From assembly GCA_900549055.1 (NCBI GenBank), contig URNB01000113.1, forward strand, positions 1 to 6,091: a stretch of 6,091 nt of DNA, in the 5' to 3' direction. This document shows positions 5,886 through 6,091 of this stretch, piece after piece. Each line of letters begins with the position of its first letter. The stretch's first letter is position 1. Below the pieces are notes generated by a model. That model did no database searches. It was given only the letters and a program-made list of their open reading frames with translations, and was not told the DNA's origin. This DNA is from an uncultured Oscillospiraceae bacterium (lineage in GTDB: Bacteria > Bacillota > Clostridia > Oscillospirales > Acutalibacteraceae). A program made the position numbers and the translations under genes.

Positions 5886-6091
5886 CTTAAATCCTCCAAT
5901 CTCTTGTTTTCACCCAGCGCCGCAACTGTTTTTGCAAAATCGTTCATTGTGGCGGCAAACTTTGCGCCCTCTGCCGCGGAGACCCACTCAACGCGGGTGC
6001 GCTCCTTTTCAATGCCTAAAAAGTCAAGCATTGAGAAAAGCAGAGCCATACGGCGGCGGGTGTAATAGTTACCCGAGGTGTAGTGGCAGTC
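5873..6091 (-). CDS. flxD: MvhD/FlxD-type hydrogenase iron-sulfur (delta) subunit, C-terminal part
   Basis: Reading from the window edge in the frame beginning at 6091 gives 72 residues and a TAA stop; the N-terminal half of this normally roughly 140-residue family lies outside. The visible part begins DCHYTSGNYYTRRR, matching the conserved GDCHY..GN motif of MvhD-type proteins, then has ALLFSMLDFLGIE and the family's RVEWVSAAEGAKFA stretch, which ends in an amphipathic helix. MvhD proteins bind a [2Fe-2S] cluster and pass electrons from a hydrogenase or NADH module into HdrA. The C2 residue here may be one of its ligands. The 13-nt overlap with the next gene implies translational coupling. 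The neighbours point to FlxD of an Flx complex instead of a hydrogenase, but an MvhAG hydrogenase upstream cannot be excluded. HdrA, or a fusion of it to this domain, is expected just beyond the edge. Confidence 0.9.
   Translation of the reverse strand, partial: DCHYTSGNYYTRRRMALLFSMLDFLGIEKERTRVEWVSAAEGAKFAATMNDFAKTVAALGENKRLEDLRCKK

Overview
The window is almost entirely one minus-strand transcription unit, read from position 6091 down to 741. It encodes soluble iron-sulfur and flavin redox proteins. A small membrane-protein gene, a tRNA-Thr gene and a terminator follow on the same strand. All convincing genes are on the minus strand. Strong AGGAGG-type ribosome sites, a textbook sigma-A/70 promoter, a tRNA with encoded CCA and many oxygen-sensitive Fe-S motifs suggest a strict anaerobe, most likely a Clostridia-type Bacillota. 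No taxonomic marker settles this.

Layout in order of transcription: (1) 6091-5873, C-terminal part of an MvhD/FlxD-type hydrogenase-delta protein, cut by the window edge; (2) 5885-4896, a two-[4Fe-4S] protein (FlxC-like); (3) 4903-3878, a second two-[4Fe-4S] protein of the AsrA type (FlxB-like); (4) 3885-3052, an FAD/NAD(P)-binding reductase with a C-terminal [2Fe-2S] site (FlxA/AsrB-like); (5) 3029-2355, a fumarate-reductase-type Fe-S subunit; (6) 2339-741, a fumarate reductase/succinate dehydrogenase-type flavoprotein with a long N-terminal extension; (7) a hairpin at 726-701, then 683-354, a three-helix PQ-loop-like membrane protein; (8) a long hairpin at 343-301, a consensus promoter at 228-200, tRNA-Thr(GGT) at 174-99 and a terminator at 37-6. 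Genes 1-4 overlap by 8-13 nt, and genes 4-6 are separated by only 15-22 nt, so genes 1-6 look like one operon.

How they may work together (inference): FlxA would take hydride from NAD(P)H, and the FlxB/FlxC/FlxD chain would pass electrons on. In known Flx-Hdr systems they go to HdrA, whose flavin bifurcates electrons between a high-potential acceptor and ferredoxin. In the part seen here, the usual HdrB/HdrC heterodisulfide module is replaced by a soluble fumarate-reductase-like pair with no membrane anchor. The flavoprotein keeps the fumarate active-site residues. The best hypothesis is a cytoplasmic NADH-linked, possibly electron-bifurcating, reductase for fumarate or a related unsaturated acid. 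HdrA is not in this window, so bifurcation remains untested.
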